In this document: piece by piece, positions 1 to 9,128 of the stretch
How positions within the stretch are numbered: position 1 is the first letter of the stretch
How the letters are laid out: every line of letters begins with the position of its first letter
NCBI RefSeq assembly: GCF_000744785.1
Contig: NZ_JQMO01000003.1
Location: 3,348,001-3,412,000, forward strand
Direction of reading: 5' to 3'
DNA: 64,000 nt
Origin: Kitasatospora azatica KCTC 9699
GTDB lineage: Bacteria > Actinomycetota > Actinomycetes > Streptomycetales > Streptomycetaceae
Made by a program: the position numbers and the translations under genes
Notes under the pieces: generated by a model
Database searches by the model: none
Told to the model about the DNA's origin: nothing
The model's input: the letters and a program-made list of their open reading frames with translations, nothing else

Positions 1-4
1 ATGG

Positions 5-40
5 CGGCCACCCGGCAAGAGTAGGGCAGCCGGGTGGCCG
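5..40 (-). terminator. Terminator of the alpha/beta hydrolase gene
   Basis: A perfect 12-bp stem (5-16 pairs with 29-40) around a 12-nt loop lies 25 bp beyond the stop of the minus-strand hydrolase gene. There is no strong U tract, which is normal for terminators in this kind of genome. Confidence 0.7.
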
Positions 41-64
41 TCCGCGTTGTCCGCGCCCGGCAGG

Positions 65-820
65 TCAGGCGCGCAGGAAGGACTCCAGGGCGGTGGCGAA
101 GTGCACCGGGGTCTCGTACTGCGGGTAGTGGCCGGCGGCGGGCAGCACCTCGAGTTCGGCCTGCGGGAAGAGCTGCAGCCAGGTGTCGCGCATCAGCTCG
201 GGGGTGAGCGCCAGGTCGTGCTCGCCGACGAAGACCTTGACCGGCAGGGTGAGGCCGGTCAGCTTCTCGGTGTAGTCCTGGCCGGTCCACTCCTCCAGGT
301 ACGCGGCGAAGGCGTCCACCCGGGAAGTGGCGGTGGAGCGGGCCACCATCCGGTCCAGCCACACGGCGTTCGCCCGCTGCCCGGTGACCAGGTCGAGGAT
401 CATCCGGCGGGCCACCGGGTTCTGCGGGGCGGCGTGGAACAGTTCGTCCGCCTCGCCCTCCAGCGGGTACCGGGCGGCCGGCACCGGCGTCACCCCGGCC
501 AGCTTGCGCACCCGCTCCGGTGCCAGCGCCAGCACCAGCTGCGCGGCCTTGGCCCCCATCGAGTGCCCGACCAGCGAGAAGCGGTCCCAGCCCAGTTCGT
601 CGGCGAGCGCCAGCACGTCCGCGGCGATCTCGTCGAGCGTGAAGTCGCCGGGCACGTCGACCCGGTCGCCGTAGCCGCGGTAGTCGAGCATCGCGTAGCC
701 GAAGCTGGTGCGGTCCAGGTAGTCCAGGAACGGGCCCCAGCCGGCGGTGGTGCCGAACCAGTCGTGCAGGACGATGACCTTGTGCTCGCCGGCACCCAGG
801 CGGCGGTGACTGATCGTCAT
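65..820 (-). CDS. Alpha/beta hydrolase
   Basis: This 251-residue protein has the alpha/beta hydrolase fold. The nucleophile elbow GHSMGA lies near residue 86, an acid-loop candidate (GEHDLAL) in the last quarter, and the catalytic-His motif AGHYPQYE near the C-terminus. The early HDWFGTT segment is the oxyanion-hole region. A GGGAG ribosome site sits about 10 nt upstream of the ATG. Such proteins cleave esters, epoxides or lactones, and the substrate cannot be read from sequence. The gene is monocistronic, ends in a clear terminator and is divergent from the Ppx/GppA gene with a 119-bp shared upstream region. Confidence 0.85.
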   Translation of the reverse strand: MTISHRRLGAGEHKVIVLHDWFGTTAGWGPFLDYLDRTSFGYAMLDYRGYGDRVDVPGDFTLDEIAADVLALADELGWDRFSLVGHSMGAKAAQLVLALAPERVRKLAGVTPVPAARYPLEGEADELFHAAPQNPVARRMILDLVTGQRANAVWLDRMVARSTATSRVDAFAAYLEEWTGQDYTEKLTGLTLPVKVFVGEHDLALTPELMRDTWLQLFPQAELEVLPAAGHYPQYETPVHFATALESFLRA

Positions 821-939
821 ATGAGAAGGCTCCCAGGGGATGAGGGGTGGTCAGCAGGCCCAGGCTGGCGCCGGATCGGCTCGCTCGGCAATCGAACAGG
901 CGGGATTTCCCCAGGTGCGGTGGCGTAGCGTGGTGAATT

Positions 940-1881
940 ATGCGACTCGGTGTGCTCGACGTAGGTTCCAACACCGTCCACTTCCTCGTGGTGGACGCCC
1001 ACCCCGGTGCCGCGCCGCTGCCCGCCTACTCGCACAAGGCGGAGCTGCGGCTGGCCGAACTCCTGGACGACCAGGGGGCGATCCGCGAGGACGGGGTGCG
1101 GCGACTGGTCGACCACGTCTCCTCCTCGCTGCGGGTGGCCGAGGACAAGGGCGTGGTGGACCTGCTGCCGTTCGCCACCTCCGCGGTGCGCGAGGCCGCC
1201 AACGGCGAGGCCGTGCTCAAGCGGGTGCAGGACGAGACCGGCGTCGAGCTGCAGGTGCTCTCCGGACAGGACGAGGCGCGGCTGACCTTCCTGGCGGTGC
1301 GCCGCTGGTTCGGCTGGTCCTCCGGGCGGCTGCTCGACCTCGACATCGGCGGCGGCTCGCTGGAGATCGCCTGCGGGATCGACGAGCAGCCGGACACCGC
1401 GATCTCGCTGCCGCTCGGCGCCGGCCGGCTGACCGCCGCCTGGCTGCCCGGCGACCTGGCCGATCCGGAGGCGGTGCGCGACCTGCGCCGCCACATCCGG
1501 GCCGAGATCGCCACCGTGGTCGGCGAGGTGGCCAGACTCGGCGCACCGGACCACTCGGTGGCCACCTCCAAGACCTTCAAGCAGCTGGCCCGGATGACCG
1601 GCGCGGCCCCGGCCGAGGCCGGCCTGCGGGTGCCGCGCAAGCTCACCCGCAGCGGACTGGCCGCCTGGCTTCCCCGCCTGGCCGCGATGACCACCGCCGA
1701 GCGGGCCCGGATCCCGGGCGTCTCCGAGGGCCGGGCGAGACAGCTGCTGGCCGGCGCGCTGGTGGCCGACGGGGCGATGGACCTGTTCGGCCTGGACGAG
1801 CTGGACATCTGCCCGTGGGCGCTGCGCGAGGGCATCATCCTGCGCCGACTGGACAGCCTGGACGGACAGTCCGCACGCTGA
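940..1881 (+). CDS. Ppx/GppA family phosphatase
   Basis: This 313-residue protein has the ASKHA-fold signatures of exopolyphosphatase/guanosine pentaphosphatase: LDVGSNTVHFLVVD at the N-terminus and DIGGGSLEI near residue 140. It is the short actinobacterial form lacking the extra C-terminal HD-like domain. Proteins of this family hydrolyse polyphosphate or pppGpp, linking phosphate and stringent responses. A conserved acidic pair for catalysis is expected in the central part (GQDEARLTF). The start is an ATG without a strong ribosome site. An isomerase gene follows 62 bp downstream on the same strand, so co-transcription is possible. Confidence 0.88.
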   Translation: MRLGVLDVGSNTVHFLVVDAHPGAAPLPAYSHKAELRLAELLDDQGAIREDGVRRLVDHVSSSLRVAEDKGVVDLLPFATSAVREAANGEAVLKRVQDETGVELQVLSGQDEARLTFLAVRRWFGWSSGRLLDLDIGGGSLEIACGIDEQPDTAISLPLGAGRLTAAWLPGDLADPEAVRDLRRHIRAEIATVVGEVARLGAPDHSVATSKTFKQLARMTGAAPAEAGLRVPRKLTRSGLAAWLPRLAAMTTAERARIPGVSEGRARQLLAGALVADGAMDLFGLDELDICPWALREGIILRRLDSLDGQSAR

Positions 1882-1943
1882 CCGCGGTGCTGCGCGGCAG
1901 GGCGAGCCACCCGATCACCGAGCGCTGCGCATAACCTGTTTGC

Positions 1944-2930
1944 GTGGAGGACGAGGACCCGCCCCAGGCGAGTGCCCGCCCGCGGCGCCGGGCCCAGCGG
2001 GCGGACGAGGTGCGGGCGGGTGAGCCGCGCGCCCGGGCGACCCGGGGGGCCGGACGGCGGGCGCGCAAGGAGAAGCACCCGCTGCTGCGCACCACCGACC
2101 GCCTGGTGCTGCCGCGCCACCCCGCCCTGCACATCCCCGACACCAAGATCGCCCTGTCCACCGCCTCGGTCTACCCCGACAACACCCAGGTCGCCTTCGA
2201 GCTGGCCGCCAAGCTCGGATACGACGGTGTCGAGGTGATGGTCTGGAACGACCCGGTCAGTCAGGACCTGGACGCGCTGCGCGAGCTCTCCGACCGGTTC
2301 CGGCTGCCGATCCTGGCCGTGCACGCGCCCTGCCTGCTGATCACCCAGCGGGTCTGGAGCACCGACCCGTGGACCAAGCTCAAACGGGCCAGGGCGGCCG
2401 CCGAGAAGCTGGGCGCCGACACCGTGGTGGTGCACCCGCCGTTCCGCTGGCAGCGCCAGTACGCCCGCGACTTCGTCCGCGGCATCGAGCGGATGGCGGG
2501 CGAGACGGCGGTGCGGTTCGCGGTGGAGAACATGTACCCGTGGCGCTACCGGGACCGCGAGGTGCTCGCCTACGCCCCCGGCTGGGACGTCACCGAGGAG
2601 GCCTACCGGCACTTCACCGTCGACCTCTCGCACGTGGCCACCTCGCGGATCGACGCCTTCGCCATGGTCGACCGGATGGGGGACCGGCTCGCCCACGTGC
2701 ACCTGGCCGACGGCTCCGGCTCCGGCAAGGACGAGCACCTGATCCCCGGGCGCGGCAAGCAGCCCTGCGCCGAACTGCTGGAGCGGCTGGCCCGGACCGG
2801 CTTCGACGGGCACGTGGTGCTGGAGGTCAACACCCGCCGCTCCGGTTCACCCGCCGAGCGGGAGGCCGACCTCGCCGAGGCGCTGGCCTTCACCCGGCTC
2901 CATCTGGCCACCGGGTCGCGCGTACTCTGA
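1944..2930 (+). CDS. Sugar phosphate isomerase/epimerase (AP endonuclease 2-type TIM barrel)
   Basis: This 328-residue protein starts at GTG and has a basic, Arg-rich leader of about 45 residues before a xylose-isomerase-like TIM barrel. The expected metal ligands are visible in order: His in HAPC and VVHPP, Glu in VENMYP, Asp-His in VDLSH, His in HVHLAD and Glu in LEVN. These proteins bind a divalent metal and isomerise or epimerise sugars or inositol derivatives, but the substrate here is unknown. The long leader may be an over-extended start, because the conserved barrel begins around residue 70 with KIALSTASVYP. Confidence 0.8.
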   Translation: MEDEDPPQASARPRRRAQRADEVRAGEPRARATRGAGRRARKEKHPLLRTTDRLVLPRHPALHIPDTKIALSTASVYPDNTQVAFELAAKLGYDGVEVMVWNDPVSQDLDALRELSDRFRLPILAVHAPCLLITQRVWSTDPWTKLKRARAAAEKLGADTVVVHPPFRWQRQYARDFVRGIERMAGETAVRFAVENMYPWRYRDREVLAYAPGWDVTEEAYRHFTVDLSHVATSRIDAFAMVDRMGDRLAHVHLADGSGSGKDEHLIPGRGKQPCAELLERLARTGFDGHVVLEVNTRRSGSPAEREADLAEALAFTRLHLATGSRVL

Positions 2931-2991
2931 CAGTACGTTGACCGTACGTCGGTCGTGCGGCGATCGTGTGGTGCTCAGGCAGGAGGCGGAT

Positions 2992-3756
2992 ATGACGGAC
3001 TATCAGCTGAAGGTGCACGCGGAGAGCTTCGGCGCCGTCGCCGCCGAGTACGACCGGGCCCGACCGTCCTACCCGATCGAGCTGCTGGACACGATCGAGG
3101 AGTTGACCGGCCGCCCGCTGAAGGGCGCCACCGTGCTGGACGTCGGCGCCGGCACCGGCATCGCGACCCGGCTGCTGCGGGCCCGCGGCGCGCTGGTCAC
3201 CGCGGTGGAGCCGAGCCCGGGGATGGCCGCCCAGCTGCACGCCGTCAGCCCCGAGATCCCGCTGGTCAAGGGCGACGGCAACGAACTGCCGTTCCACGAC
3301 GCCACCGCCGACCTGATCAGCTACGCCCAGGCCTTCCACTGGACCGAGCCGGACAGGTCGATCCCGGAGGCGCTGCGGGTGCTGCGTCCGGGCGGTGCGC
3401 TGGTGCTCTTCTGGAACCTCAAGGACCGCTCGCTGCCCTGGCTCGCCGAGCAGGAGGCCCGACTGTCGGCCGCGCTGCCCTCGTACCACTACTACGGGCT
3501 GATGAACGCCGTAACCGAGCCGCTCGGCCGCTACCCCTTCGAGGTGCACAACCGGGTGCTGCGCTGGGAGCGCCGGATCACCGTCGAGGACGTGATCACC
3601 GACCTGCGGTCGAAGTCGTACTTCGCGGTGGCCGAGCCCGCGCTGCGCGAGTCGGTGCTGGCCGAGGAGCGGGCCGCGCTGCTGGAGGTGTTCCCCGACG
3701 GGGAGGTCACCGAGCCGTACTCGGTGGACCTGACGGTGGCCGTCAAGCGCGACTGA
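2992..3756 (+). CDS. Class I SAM-dependent methyltransferase
   Basis: This 254-residue protein has a Rossmann methyltransferase fold. Motif I (VLDVGAGTGIATRLL) lies near residue 45, followed by an acidic strand-2 end (VEPSPGM) and the motif IV-like region with AQAFHW. It resembles the UbiE/BioC-like small-molecule methyltransferases, with unknown acceptor. I chose the ATG at 2992 because a GGAGG ribosome site lies just upstream. An in-frame extension back to 2938 would run through non-conserved sequence. It lies between the isomerase and ilvD genes on the same strand. Confidence 0.82.
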   Translation: MTDYQLKVHAESFGAVAAEYDRARPSYPIELLDTIEELTGRPLKGATVLDVGAGTGIATRLLRARGALVTAVEPSPGMAAQLHAVSPEIPLVKGDGNELPFHDATADLISYAQAFHWTEPDRSIPEALRVLRPGGALVLFWNLKDRSLPWLAEQEARLSAALPSYHYYGLMNAVTEPLGRYPFEVHNRVLRWERRITVEDVITDLRSKSYFAVAEPALRESVLAEERAALLEVFPDGEVTEPYSVDLTVAVKRD

Positions 3757-3838
3757 CCGCGATGCGGACGGTGGGTCCGCCGGGCGGGACGGCGGCGTAG
3801 GCTCGATTGTTACCAACCGCCCAGGAGTGGAGAAGGCA

Positions 3839-5683
3839 GTGCCCGAGCTGAAGTCCCGTACGGTCACCCACGGTCGCAACATGGCAGGCGCCCGCGCCCT
3901 CCTCCGGGCCGCCGGCGTAGCCCGTGAGGACTTCGGCAAGCCGATCATCGCGGTGGCCAACTCCTTCACCGAGTTCGTGCCCGGGCACACCCACCTGCAG
4001 CCGGTCGGCCGGATCGTCTCCGAGGCGATCAAGCAGGCCGGCGGCATCCCCCGCGAGTTCAACACCATCGCGGTGGACGACGGCATCGCGATGGGCCACG
4101 GCGGCATGCTCTACTCGCTGCCCTCGCGCGACCTGATCGCCGACAGCGTCGAGTACATGGTCAACGCGCACTGCGCCGACGCGCTGATCTGCATCTCCAA
4201 CTGCGACAAGATCACCCCCGGCATGCTGATGGCCGCGCTGCGCCTCAACATCCCGGTGGTCTTCGTCTCCGGCGGCCCGATGGAGGCCGGCAAGGCCACC
4301 CTGGTCGACGGCACCGTGCGCCGGCTCGACCTGGTCAACGCGATCTCCGACGCGGTCAACGAGAACGTCTCGGACGCCGACATCGCGATCATCGAGGAGA
4401 ACGCCTGCCCGACCTGCGGCTCCTGTTCCGGCATGTTCACCGCCAACTCGATGAACTGCCTGACCGAGGCGATCGGCCTCTCGCTGCCCGGCAACGGCTC
4501 GGTGCTGGCCACCCACACCGCCCGCAAGGCGCTGTACGAGGCCGCCGGGCGGACCGTCGTGGAGATCACCGAGCGCTACTACCACCAGGACGACGAGTCG
4601 GTCCTGCCGCGCAACATCGCCACCCGCGCCGCGTTCGAGAACGCCATGGCGCTGGACATCGCGATGGGCGGCTCCACCAACACCATCCTGCACCTGCTGG
4701 CCGCCGCCCAGGAGGCCGAGCTGGACTTCGACATGCGCACCATCGACCAGGTCTCGCGCAAGGTCCCCTGCCTGTCCAAGGTCGCGCCCAACGGCAACTA
4801 CTACATGGAGGACGTCCACCGCGCCGGTGGCATCCCCGCCATCCTCGGCGAGCTGTACCGCGGCGGGCTGCTCAACGAGGACGTGCACACCGTGCACTCC
4901 GACTCGCTGGACGAGTGGCTGAAGAGCTGGGACATCCGCGGCGGCTCGCCCTCGCCGGCCGCCGTCGAGCTGTTCCAGGCGGCGCCCGGCTGCGTCCGCT
5001 CCGCCGAGGCCTTCTCGCAGTCCGAGCGCTGGGAGTCGCTGGACACCGACGCGGCCGGCGGCTGCATCCGCAGCGTCGAACACGCCTACTCGGTGGAGGG
5101 CGGCCTGGCCGTGCTCTACGGCAACCTCGCCGAGGACGGCTGCGTGGTGAAGACCGCCGGCGTCGACGAGTCGATCTGGACCTTCAGCGGCCCCGCCGTG
5201 GTGGTCGAGTCGCAGGAGGACGCGGTGGACGCGATCCTCGCCAAGCGGGTCAAGGAGGGCGACGTGGTGGTCATCCGCTACGAAGGCCCCAAGGGCGGCC
5301 CCGGCATGCAGGAGATGCTCTACCCCACCTCCTTCCTCAAGGGCCGCGGCCTCGGCAAGGCCTGCGCGCTGATCACCGACGGACGCTTCTCCGGCGGCAC
5401 CTCCGGCCTGTCGATCGGCCACGTCTCCCCCGAGGCGGCCGGCGGCGGCGCGATCGCGCTGGTCGAGGACGGCGACATCATCTCGATCGACATCCCCGGC
5501 CGCACCGTCTCGCTGGAGGTCTCCTTCGAGGAGCTGCACGAGCGCCGGATGCGCCTGGAGGAGAGCGGCGGCTACCGCCCCGCGCACCGCGAGCGCCAGG
5601 TCAGCCAGGCCCTCAAGGCCTACGCCGCGATGGCCACCTCCGCCGACAAGGGCGCGGTGCGGGACGTCAGCAAGCTGGGCTGA
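3839..5683 (+). CDS. ilvD: Dihydroxy-acid dehydratase
   Basis: This 614-residue enzyme dehydrates 2,3-dihydroxy-isovalerate and the related methylvalerate to their 2-keto acids, the third step of valine/isoleucine synthesis. The family signatures are clear: SNCDKITPGM near residue 120, the cysteine cluster CPTCGSCSGM near 190-200 for the Fe-S cluster, and the C-terminal GGTSGLSIGH motif. The GTG at 3839 is preferred over the in-frame GTG at 3827, because the GGAGAAGG ribosome site lies between them and the protein then begins PELKSRTVTHGRNM as in other actinomycetes. Length matches the family. It is an anchor of the conserved chromosomal block. Confidence 0.97.
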   Translation: MPELKSRTVTHGRNMAGARALLRAAGVAREDFGKPIIAVANSFTEFVPGHTHLQPVGRIVSEAIKQAGGIPREFNTIAVDDGIAMGHGGMLYSLPSRDLIADSVEYMVNAHCADALICISNCDKITPGMLMAALRLNIPVVFVSGGPMEAGKATLVDGTVRRLDLVNAISDAVNENVSDADIAIIEENACPTCGSCSGMFTANSMNCLTEAIGLSLPGNGSVLATHTARKALYEAAGRTVVEITERYYHQDDESVLPRNIATRAAFENAMALDIAMGGSTNTILHLLAAAQEAELDFDMRTIDQVSRKVPCLSKVAPNGNYYMEDVHRAGGIPAILGELYRGGLLNEDVHTVHSDSLDEWLKSWDIRGGSPSPAAVELFQAAPGCVRSAEAFSQSERWESLDTDAAGGCIRSVEHAYSVEGGLAVLYGNLAEDGCVVKTAGVDESIWTFSGPAVVVESQEDAVDAILAKRVKEGDVVVIRYEGPKGGPGMQEMLYPTSFLKGRGLGKACALITDGRFSGGTSGLSIGHVSPEAAGGGAIALVEDGDIISIDIPGRTVSLEVSFEELHERRMRLEESGGYRPAHRERQVSQALKAYAAMATSADKGAVRDVSKLG

Positions 5684-5737
5684 GTCGCAGCTGAGCCGCA
5701 GCCCGGCCGAGCCGGCCGGGCTGGGTAATCTGCAGAC

Positions 5738-6211
5738 GTGAACGACGAGACCACCCCCGCCCCCGAGCCCATCCGCTTCTTCGGCACCAGCTGGGTCGAC
5801 CGGGGCGGCGCGTACTGGCTGCGGCGGGTGGCGGTCTCGCTCGGGGCCCTGGTCACCGTGGCGGCCGGGGCCTTCGTGCTGCGCTTCGCCGTCGGCGGGG
5901 TGCAGATGTCCAAGGCGGGCGGCTTCGTGAACTACCTGCTGGTCGCGGCCATCGCACTCTGCTCCTTCCTCGCGGCGTTGCGGATGTGGAAGGTGCTGAC
6001 CGAAGGCCGGGACTCGCTCACCGGCTGGATGGCCGAGGACAAGTCGCTGGGCGCCGTCTGGCTGATCGGCTGCGTCGGTGCGGCGGCGGCGTACTTCGTG
6101 CGGAGCCTGGTGGAGGCCCCGGGGGAGGGCGTCCAGCGGGCGGCCTGGGAAGCGCGGACCGCCCGCCACGAGAAGCGTGGCGGGCGGCCGGGGAAGCGGA
6201 AGAAGCGGTAG
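5738..6211 (+). CDS. Three-helix membrane protein, function unknown
   Basis: This 157-residue protein starts at GTG. It has three predicted membrane helices at about residues 31-53, 63-82 and 105-122. The C-terminal tail is strongly basic (KRGGRPGKRKKR) and presumably cytoplasmic. I do not recognise a functional family, although it appears to be of the conserved streptomycete hypothetical type found beside ilvD. It converges on the next gene with only 4 bp between the stop codons, so the two transcripts probably overlap at their 3' ends. Confidence 0.75.
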   Translation: MNDETTPAPEPIRFFGTSWVDRGGAYWLRRVAVSLGALVTVAAGAFVLRFAVGGVQMSKAGGFVNYLLVAAIALCSFLAALRMWKVLTEGRDSLTGWMAEDKSLGAVWLIGCVGAAAAYFVRSLVEAPGEGVQRAAWEARTARHEKRGGRPGKRKKR

Positions 6212-6215
6212 TGGG

Positions 6216-7469
6216 TCAGGTGCGGGAGACGGTGCCGCACTTGCCGTCGTTCTTCAGCTCCTTGCTGCGGTCGTAGGGGTCCGTGGTGGGACCGCTGGCG
6301 CTGGGGTCGCCGGGCAGGCCTGGCTCCGGGAAGCTGGGCTGCAGCCAGCCGTCGCCCACCTCGCAGTAGTTGCCCGCCATGTCGTACGCACCCTTGTCAA
6401 GGATGATCTTGTTGGGGTCGACCTTGTAGTGCGCGGGATCGTAGAAGCGGAAATCCTGAATCCGCCGGACGATCTCCCGGGTGACCTCGGCGGTCGGGGC
6501 GAGCTGGTGGAGAGAGACCGACTGCCCGCTCACGCCGCCCTGCGCGCTCGGGTGGTACCGCTCGGGGCCGGGGACCAGGGCGTAGACGAAGCTGTAGTCG
6601 GTATGGACCAGTAGTCCCTCCTTGCCGTCGCCCTCGAAGGTGATCCGGCCCTGCAGCTTGATCTCCGGGACGGCGGGCACGGCGGTGCGCGCGTTGAACC
6701 GGCTCATCCAGCTGGTCGGATCGTGGTCCTTGTCCGGGTGCGTCAGCGCGGCGGTGAGGTCCTCACGCTCCTGACGGTCGAGCAGGTCCAGCACCGGTTG
6801 GGTGGCACCGGCAGCGACCACGCCCTGGTCCAGATTGGCGGTCGCCAGATACTTCTTCACCAGCTCCAGATCGGCCTGTACCTCGTCCTTCCCGAACACC
6901 CCCGTCGCCTGCGCGTCCGGCAGCACGATCGCGTCCGCTCCGGTCGGCCAGGTCTCCGCCGGCGAGCCCGCCCAGGGGTGGGCCACGGTGGGCGTCTGCG
7001 GGGCCTGGGTGGACGGCGCGGCTGTCGGCTTGGCCGTCTCCGGGGCCTGGGTGGCCACCGGCTTCGGGCTGGCCGGAGCGGCCACGCTGGTGCCGCCGTC
7101 GTCCTTGCTCCCGAAGTGGTCCAGGTACCAGCCGTGCAGCCCGTTCACGTTCAGTGCGGCGGCCACCACGGCCACCGTGAGCAGCACGAAGACCGGCGCC
7201 TGCCAGTTCCTGGTGCGCTTGCGCTTGTTGCCCCAGGGGTCGACCCGCTTCGCCCGGCGCCCGAACCTGCGGCGGCGGATCTCGGTGGGCGGGCGGAACT
7301 CGGTGTCCGTCGGGGGTTCGCGTTGCCATTTGGCGGCGAGCATCCGGGCGCGGCTGGACGGCTCCTTGACGCTCGCGCTCCTGACGAACTCCTCGTCGAG
7401 GACGAGGTCGGCGAACGGGTCGGGCTCCTCGCCGGACGGGCGGGGCTCGGGGTCTTCGGCTATCGGCAC
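6216..7469 (-). CDS. Single-pass membrane protein with large extracytoplasmic domain
   Basis: This 417-residue protein starts at GTG. A charged cytoplasmic N-terminus of about 90 residues ends in a dense Arg/Lys patch (RRRRFGRRAKR). A single membrane helix follows near 91-108, then a Thr/Pro/Ala-rich linker and a folded outer domain of roughly 250 residues. The outer domain carries two cysteines near its end (GNYCEVGDGW and GKCGTVSRT) that could form a disulfide. I recognise no enzymatic motif. The architecture is that of a membrane-anchored extracellular sensor or structural protein. It converges with the gene to its left. Confidence 0.7.
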   Translation of the reverse strand: MPIAEDPEPRPSGEEPDPFADLVLDEEFVRSASVKEPSSRARMLAAKWQREPPTDTEFRPPTEIRRRRFGRRAKRVDPWGNKRKRTRNWQAPVFVLLTVAVVAAALNVNGLHGWYLDHFGSKDDGGTSVAAPASPKPVATQAPETAKPTAAPSTQAPQTPTVAHPWAGSPAETWPTGADAIVLPDAQATGVFGKDEVQADLELVKKYLATANLDQGVVAAGATQPVLDLLDRQEREDLTAALTHPDKDHDPTSWMSRFNARTAVPAVPEIKLQGRITFEGDGKEGLLVHTDYSFVYALVPGPERYHPSAQGGVSGQSVSLHQLAPTAEVTREIVRRIQDFRFYDPAHYKVDPNKIILDKGAYDMAGNYCEVGDGWLQPSFPEPGLPGDPSASGPTTDPYDRSKELKNDGKCGTVSRT

Positions 7470-7572
7470 GCGGTCAGTATGCAGACGCCGGGCAGCAGTT
7501 CGCGCACCGGGCGGGGGTTTGACGCCCGCGAGGTGCGCGTTCTGTGGTGATTGCTCCTCACCTGACCGCTGT

Positions 7573-8019
7573 TCAGTGCTGTCGTGCCGCCTTCACCGAC
7601 CCGACCACGCCCGCGATCACCAGCAGGATGCCGGCCGGGAGCAGGGAGGTGAACAGGGCGCCGAACAGGCCCCAGCCGCCGAGCAGGGTCAGGGCGAGGG
7701 TGTTGAGCACGAGCAGGGCGCCGCTGGCGGGCAGGGCGGACTGCCAGGGGTGGGCGTCGGCCCAGCGGCGCAGCCGGCGGTCGCCGGTGTCCTTGCGCAG
7801 CTGGCCGCCGACCGTGCCGACCAGGAAGAAGAAGAACAGGGCCCACCCGGCCGGGCCGGCCAGGATCGAGGTGGACCAGTGGCCGGTCACCAGGTCCACG
7901 CCCAGGGCCGCGCCGCCGACCACCGCTCCCACGGCCGCGGCAGCTCGCCACGGTCCGGTGGTGGCGGAGGCGACGGCCAGGTGGCTGTTCTCGCGTCGCG
8001 ACAGATCTCCGTGTTCCAT
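7573..8019 (-). CDS. Four-helix membrane protein, function unknown
   Basis: This 148-residue protein has four predicted membrane segments at about residues 25-45, 55-73, 98-118 and 122-143. A charged loop between helices 2 and 3 is rich in Arg and Asp (RKDTGDRRLRRW). It is predicted to be an inner-membrane protein, and no family motif is visible to me. It lies 103 bp upstream of the 417-residue membrane-protein gene on the same strand, so the two could share a transcript. Confidence 0.65.
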   Translation of the reverse strand: MEHGDLSRRENSHLAVASATTGPWRAAAAVGAVVGGAALGVDLVTGHWSTSILAGPAGWALFFFFLVGTVGGQLRKDTGDRRLRRWADAHPWQSALPASGALLVLNTLALTLLGGWGLFGALFTSLLPAGILLVIAGVVGSVKAARQH

Positions 8020-8098
8020 GCCTCCACGGTGCTCCTCGCGGCGGCTGGGGGCCAGAGTGTGCGCCCCTGACTTTTCCCTACCACTGCGGATTCGCCCC

Positions 8099-8701
8099 CT
8101 ACGGGGACGGTTGTGCGCCGGGTGGACAGGAGGGTTGCGGGAGTTCCAGCAGCGGCCAGCCGCGGCTGTTGGCGTGCTCGGTCAACTCGGGGTCGGCGCC
8201 CACTACTCGGGGGTTGCCGACCACGGTCAGGGTGCGCATCCCGGGCGCGTGGTCGACGTAGCCGAAGCAGCGGGCGGCGTCCAGGCCGAGCAGGGTGATG
8301 GCCTCGACCACGGTGACCGGCGGCTGCGGCGGGCAGGGGGTGCGGCCGGCACCCGCGTAGCCGTGCTCGAGGTGCGGGTAATCGTTGTGCGGGTAATCGC
8401 TGTGGGGGTAACCGCCGAGCGGGTAGCCGCCGCGCCGGTGGTCGCCGTGCTGGTGGTCGCCGGGGTCGCCGTCGGGCAGCAGGACCAGGTCGGGGCCGAC
8501 GCCGAGGGCGTCCAGGCCGAGCGTGTGCCGGCCCGGGCGGGATTCGGACCGGGCCTCGCCGTGGGGTCTGGAGACCACCAGGACCACCAGGTCGCCGGCC
8601 GATCTGTGCCGGGCCGCCACCTCGTGGAGCGCTTCTCGGAAGTGCGGGGACGGGTGACGCTCCCCCAGGTCGAAGAATGCCGCACGCATCGGCTCAACCA
8701 T
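8099..8701 (-). CDS. Degenerate HAD-IB-like protein with pentapeptide repeat insert
   Basis: This 200-residue protein begins MRAAFFDLG after a short leader, which resembles the HAD-IB motif I (AAFFDLDRT) with the second catalytic Asp replaced by Gly. The C-terminal part (residues 128-188, FGYVD...VVGNPRVVGADPEL...GW) resembles the HAD-IB motif IV and tail seen in the intact phosphatase at 51424-52374, but without its SDSANDIPML acidic motif. Between them lies a low-complexity Gly/Tyr/Pro/His segment with four pentapeptides at residues 91-110. It is probably catalytically dead. The start could be 8701 or the in-frame ATG at 8689. Confidence 0.6.
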   Translation of the reverse strand: MVEPMRAAFFDLGERHPSPHFREALHEVAARHRSAGDLVVLVVSRPHGEARSESRPGRHTLGLDALGVGPDLVLLPDGDPGDHQHGDHRRGGYPLGGYPHSDYPHNDYPHLEHGYAGAGRTPCPPQPPVTVVEAITLLGLDAARCFGYVDHAPGMRTLTVVGNPRVVGADPELTEHANSRGWPLLELPQPSCPPGAQPSP

Positions 8702-9128
8702 GATCCTGCCAATCCCCCTCAGGCCACCGACTGCAGAATCCGAAGATATCTCTTCTTTTAGGGGTTCCAGGAGTGGATCAAGCTAATTCCTATTACTCAC
8801 TACAGTTGGTTACGAGTTTTCCCCAATGCCCGAGGTTCGACGTGACGGTGCGTCAGGTCGGCCAATTCCGGGAGTCCGAATCGCCCCAATAGCGCCGCGA
8901 GTACGCATTGGCCCGGGGTCGTCCCGAGTCCCGGGGATTCGGTGCAGTCGGCTTTGGATCGGATGGCCTGTTTTTTTGTGTCATGGCCCTGGCGACAAGA
9001 CCGGAGCAGTGATCATCAACCTGACGATAAAGAGTGCCGAGGGCCACGCACTTGACTACTCTGTTGACAGACTGTGACTCATGTTGTTGAGTCTTACTGG
9101 ACAAGGTCGCCAAGGTGGGGGATGCGAG
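8702..9128. promoter_or_regulatory. 427-bp divergent intergenic region
   Basis: This gene-free stretch separates the HAD-like gene (minus) from the nucleotidyltransferase gene (plus), and it is clearly more AT-rich than its flanks. A TTGACA hexamer lies at 9064-9069. A GACTC/GAGTC inverted repeat with an 8-nt spacer (9076-9093) sits just downstream. I see no good -10 partner at the usual spacing and no convincing small gene. It probably holds promoters for both flanking genes. Confidence 0.45.
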
